Assembly (NCBI RefSeq): GCF_000280925.3
Contig: NZ_CP012109.1
Location: 310,001-374,000 of the forward strand
Direction: 5' to 3'
DNA from: Myxococcus hansupus
GTDB taxonomy: Bacteria; Myxococcota; Myxococcia; Myxococcales; Myxococcaceae
Length of the DNA: 64,000 nucleotides
Translations under genes and position numbers: made by a program
Shown here: one piece after another, positions 63,316 through 64,000 of the stretch
How positions within the stretch are numbered: position 1 is the first letter of the stretch
Layout: each line of letters begins with the position of its first letter
The notes under the pieces: generated by a model
Database searches by the model: none
What the model was told of the DNA's origin: nothing
Seen by the model: only the letters and a program-made list of their open reading frames with translations

Positions 63316-64000
63316 ATGAAATCCATCCGCATCTCCCAGCTCCTCGAGGACCACGACTACGACCTGCGGCTGGTGCTCGTCGCCGGCCGGACCGGGTTGC
63401 CGCGGACCGTGGTGTCCTCGCGCATCCAGAAGCCGGGGCTGGCGCTGGCGGGCTTCACCGAGCACCTCCATCCGCACCGGGTGCAGGTCTTCGGCAACAC
63501 GGAAATTTCGTACCTGGCCACCCTGCCGGAGCAGCGTCAGGTCGAGGCGCTGGCGCAGCTCTTCTCCGAAGAGGAGCTCGCGTGCGTGGTGGTGACCAAG
63601 GACCTGGAGATTCCCCAGGCCCTCGTCTCCGCGTGTGAAGGCGCGGGCCTGGCGCTGATGAAGACGCCGCTCTTGTCCAGCGAGTTCATCATGCGGGTGC
63701 AGACCTTCCTGGAAGAGGCCCTCACCGAGTCCAGCAGCCTTCACGGGGTGTTGATGGATGTGTTCGGCGTGGGCATCTTGCTGCTGGGCAAGAGTGGCAT
63801 CGGCAAGAGTGAGATTGCCCTGGACCTGGTGATGCGGGCCCACCGCCTGGTGGCGGACGACATCGTGGACGTCACCCGCCGCAAGGGGGCCGTCTACGGT
63901 GCTGGCAACCCCGTCATCAAACATCACATGGAGATTCGCGGCCTGGGCATCATCAACATCAAGGACCTGTTCGGCGTCGCCGCGGTCCGCGAACAAAAGA
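63316..64000 (+). CDS. hprK: HPr kinase/phosphorylase, N-terminal part
   Basis: A partial gene of 228 codons that runs off the window. The N-terminal domain spans about 1-130, and the Walker A LLLGKSGIGKSE (about 155-166) opens the C-terminal kinase domain, followed by VADDIVDVTR and MEIRGLGIINIKDLFG, the HprK signature. HprK phosphorylates and dephosphorylates HPr Ser46 in PTS control. The ATG at 63316 matches the family start. No clear Shine-Dalgarno is visible. Confidence 0.93.
   Translation, partial: MKSIRISQLLEDHDYDLRLVLVAGRTGLPRTVVSSRIQKPGLALAGFTEHLHPHRVQVFGNTEISYLATLPEQRQVEALAQLFSEEELACVVVTKDLEIPQALVSACEGAGLALMKTPLLSSEFIMRVQTFLEEALTESSSLHGVLMDVFGVGILLLGKSGIGKSEIALDLVMRAHRLVADDIVDVTRRKGAVYGAGNPVIKHHMEIRGLGIINIKDLFGVAAVREQK

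Overview
The window is about 69-70% GC with strong third-position GC bias. Its gene content is typical of a large-genome delta-proteobacterium of the Myxococcaceae (Myxococcus, Corallococcus or Pyxidicoccus type). Markers are many lipoproteins with linkers rich in Asp-Ala-Gly, Hanks-type Ser/Thr kinases, FHA proteins, a PilZ-DnaK fusion, Sel1 and DUF4175 proteins, and multi-Cys surface lipoproteins. I assign this from gene content only and cannot name a species. No rRNA, tRNA, CRISPR array or intact mobile element was seen.

Layout. 1-3.4 kb: tail of an unknown gene with a duplicated 3' end, a NagZ-type glycosidase, and a KaiC-like ATPase coupled to a single-domain receiver. 3.6-6.5 kb: three exported proteins (two lipoproteins, one clan GH-A glycosidase). 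6.7-9.2 kb: dbpA RNA helicase and a DUF697 GTPase, convergent. 9.5-13.5 kb: MoxR / DUF58 / BatA-like operon. 13.8-18.4 kb: propeller lipoprotein, enoyl-CoA hydratase, mltG and a polytopic membrane protein. 18.5-26.2 kb: PilZ-DnaK fusion with a FliB-family protein, a DsbA/FrnE oxidoreductase and an S9 peptidase. 26.2-30.4 kb: small lipoprotein, DUF4142, DUF1622 and a sensor kinase with its receiver. 30.4-36.5 kb: IS3 transposase remnant, Sel1 protein, peptidase-MA protein and DUF4175 protein. 36.7-43.7 kb: MarR regulator, a Pro-rich ADP-ribosyltransferase, C69 and M19 dipeptidases and ComEA.

The most notable part is 44.1-60.5 kb, a corrinoid-uptake region with two cobalamin riboswitches. The first (about 44606-44801) precedes btuB, an overlapping Cys-rich beta-propeller lipoprotein, btuF and btuC. 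The second (about 50631-50815) precedes three genes with start/stop overlaps: a linker-rich lipoprotein, a second lipoprotein and a Rieske [2Fe-2S] lipoprotein. Both riboswitches have a promoter-like pair whose -35 lies inside the end of the upstream gene. The ATPase partner, btuD, lies about 9 kb downstream, beyond an FHA-GAF-cyclase-like protein with substituted catalytic residues and a large transmembrane Ser/Thr kinase. The surface propeller next to btuB recalls the Bacteroides BtuG arrangement, and B12 control of a Rieske lipoprotein is unexpected.

The window closes with a membrane spermidine-synthase-like protein, a HIT hydrolase and the start of hprK.
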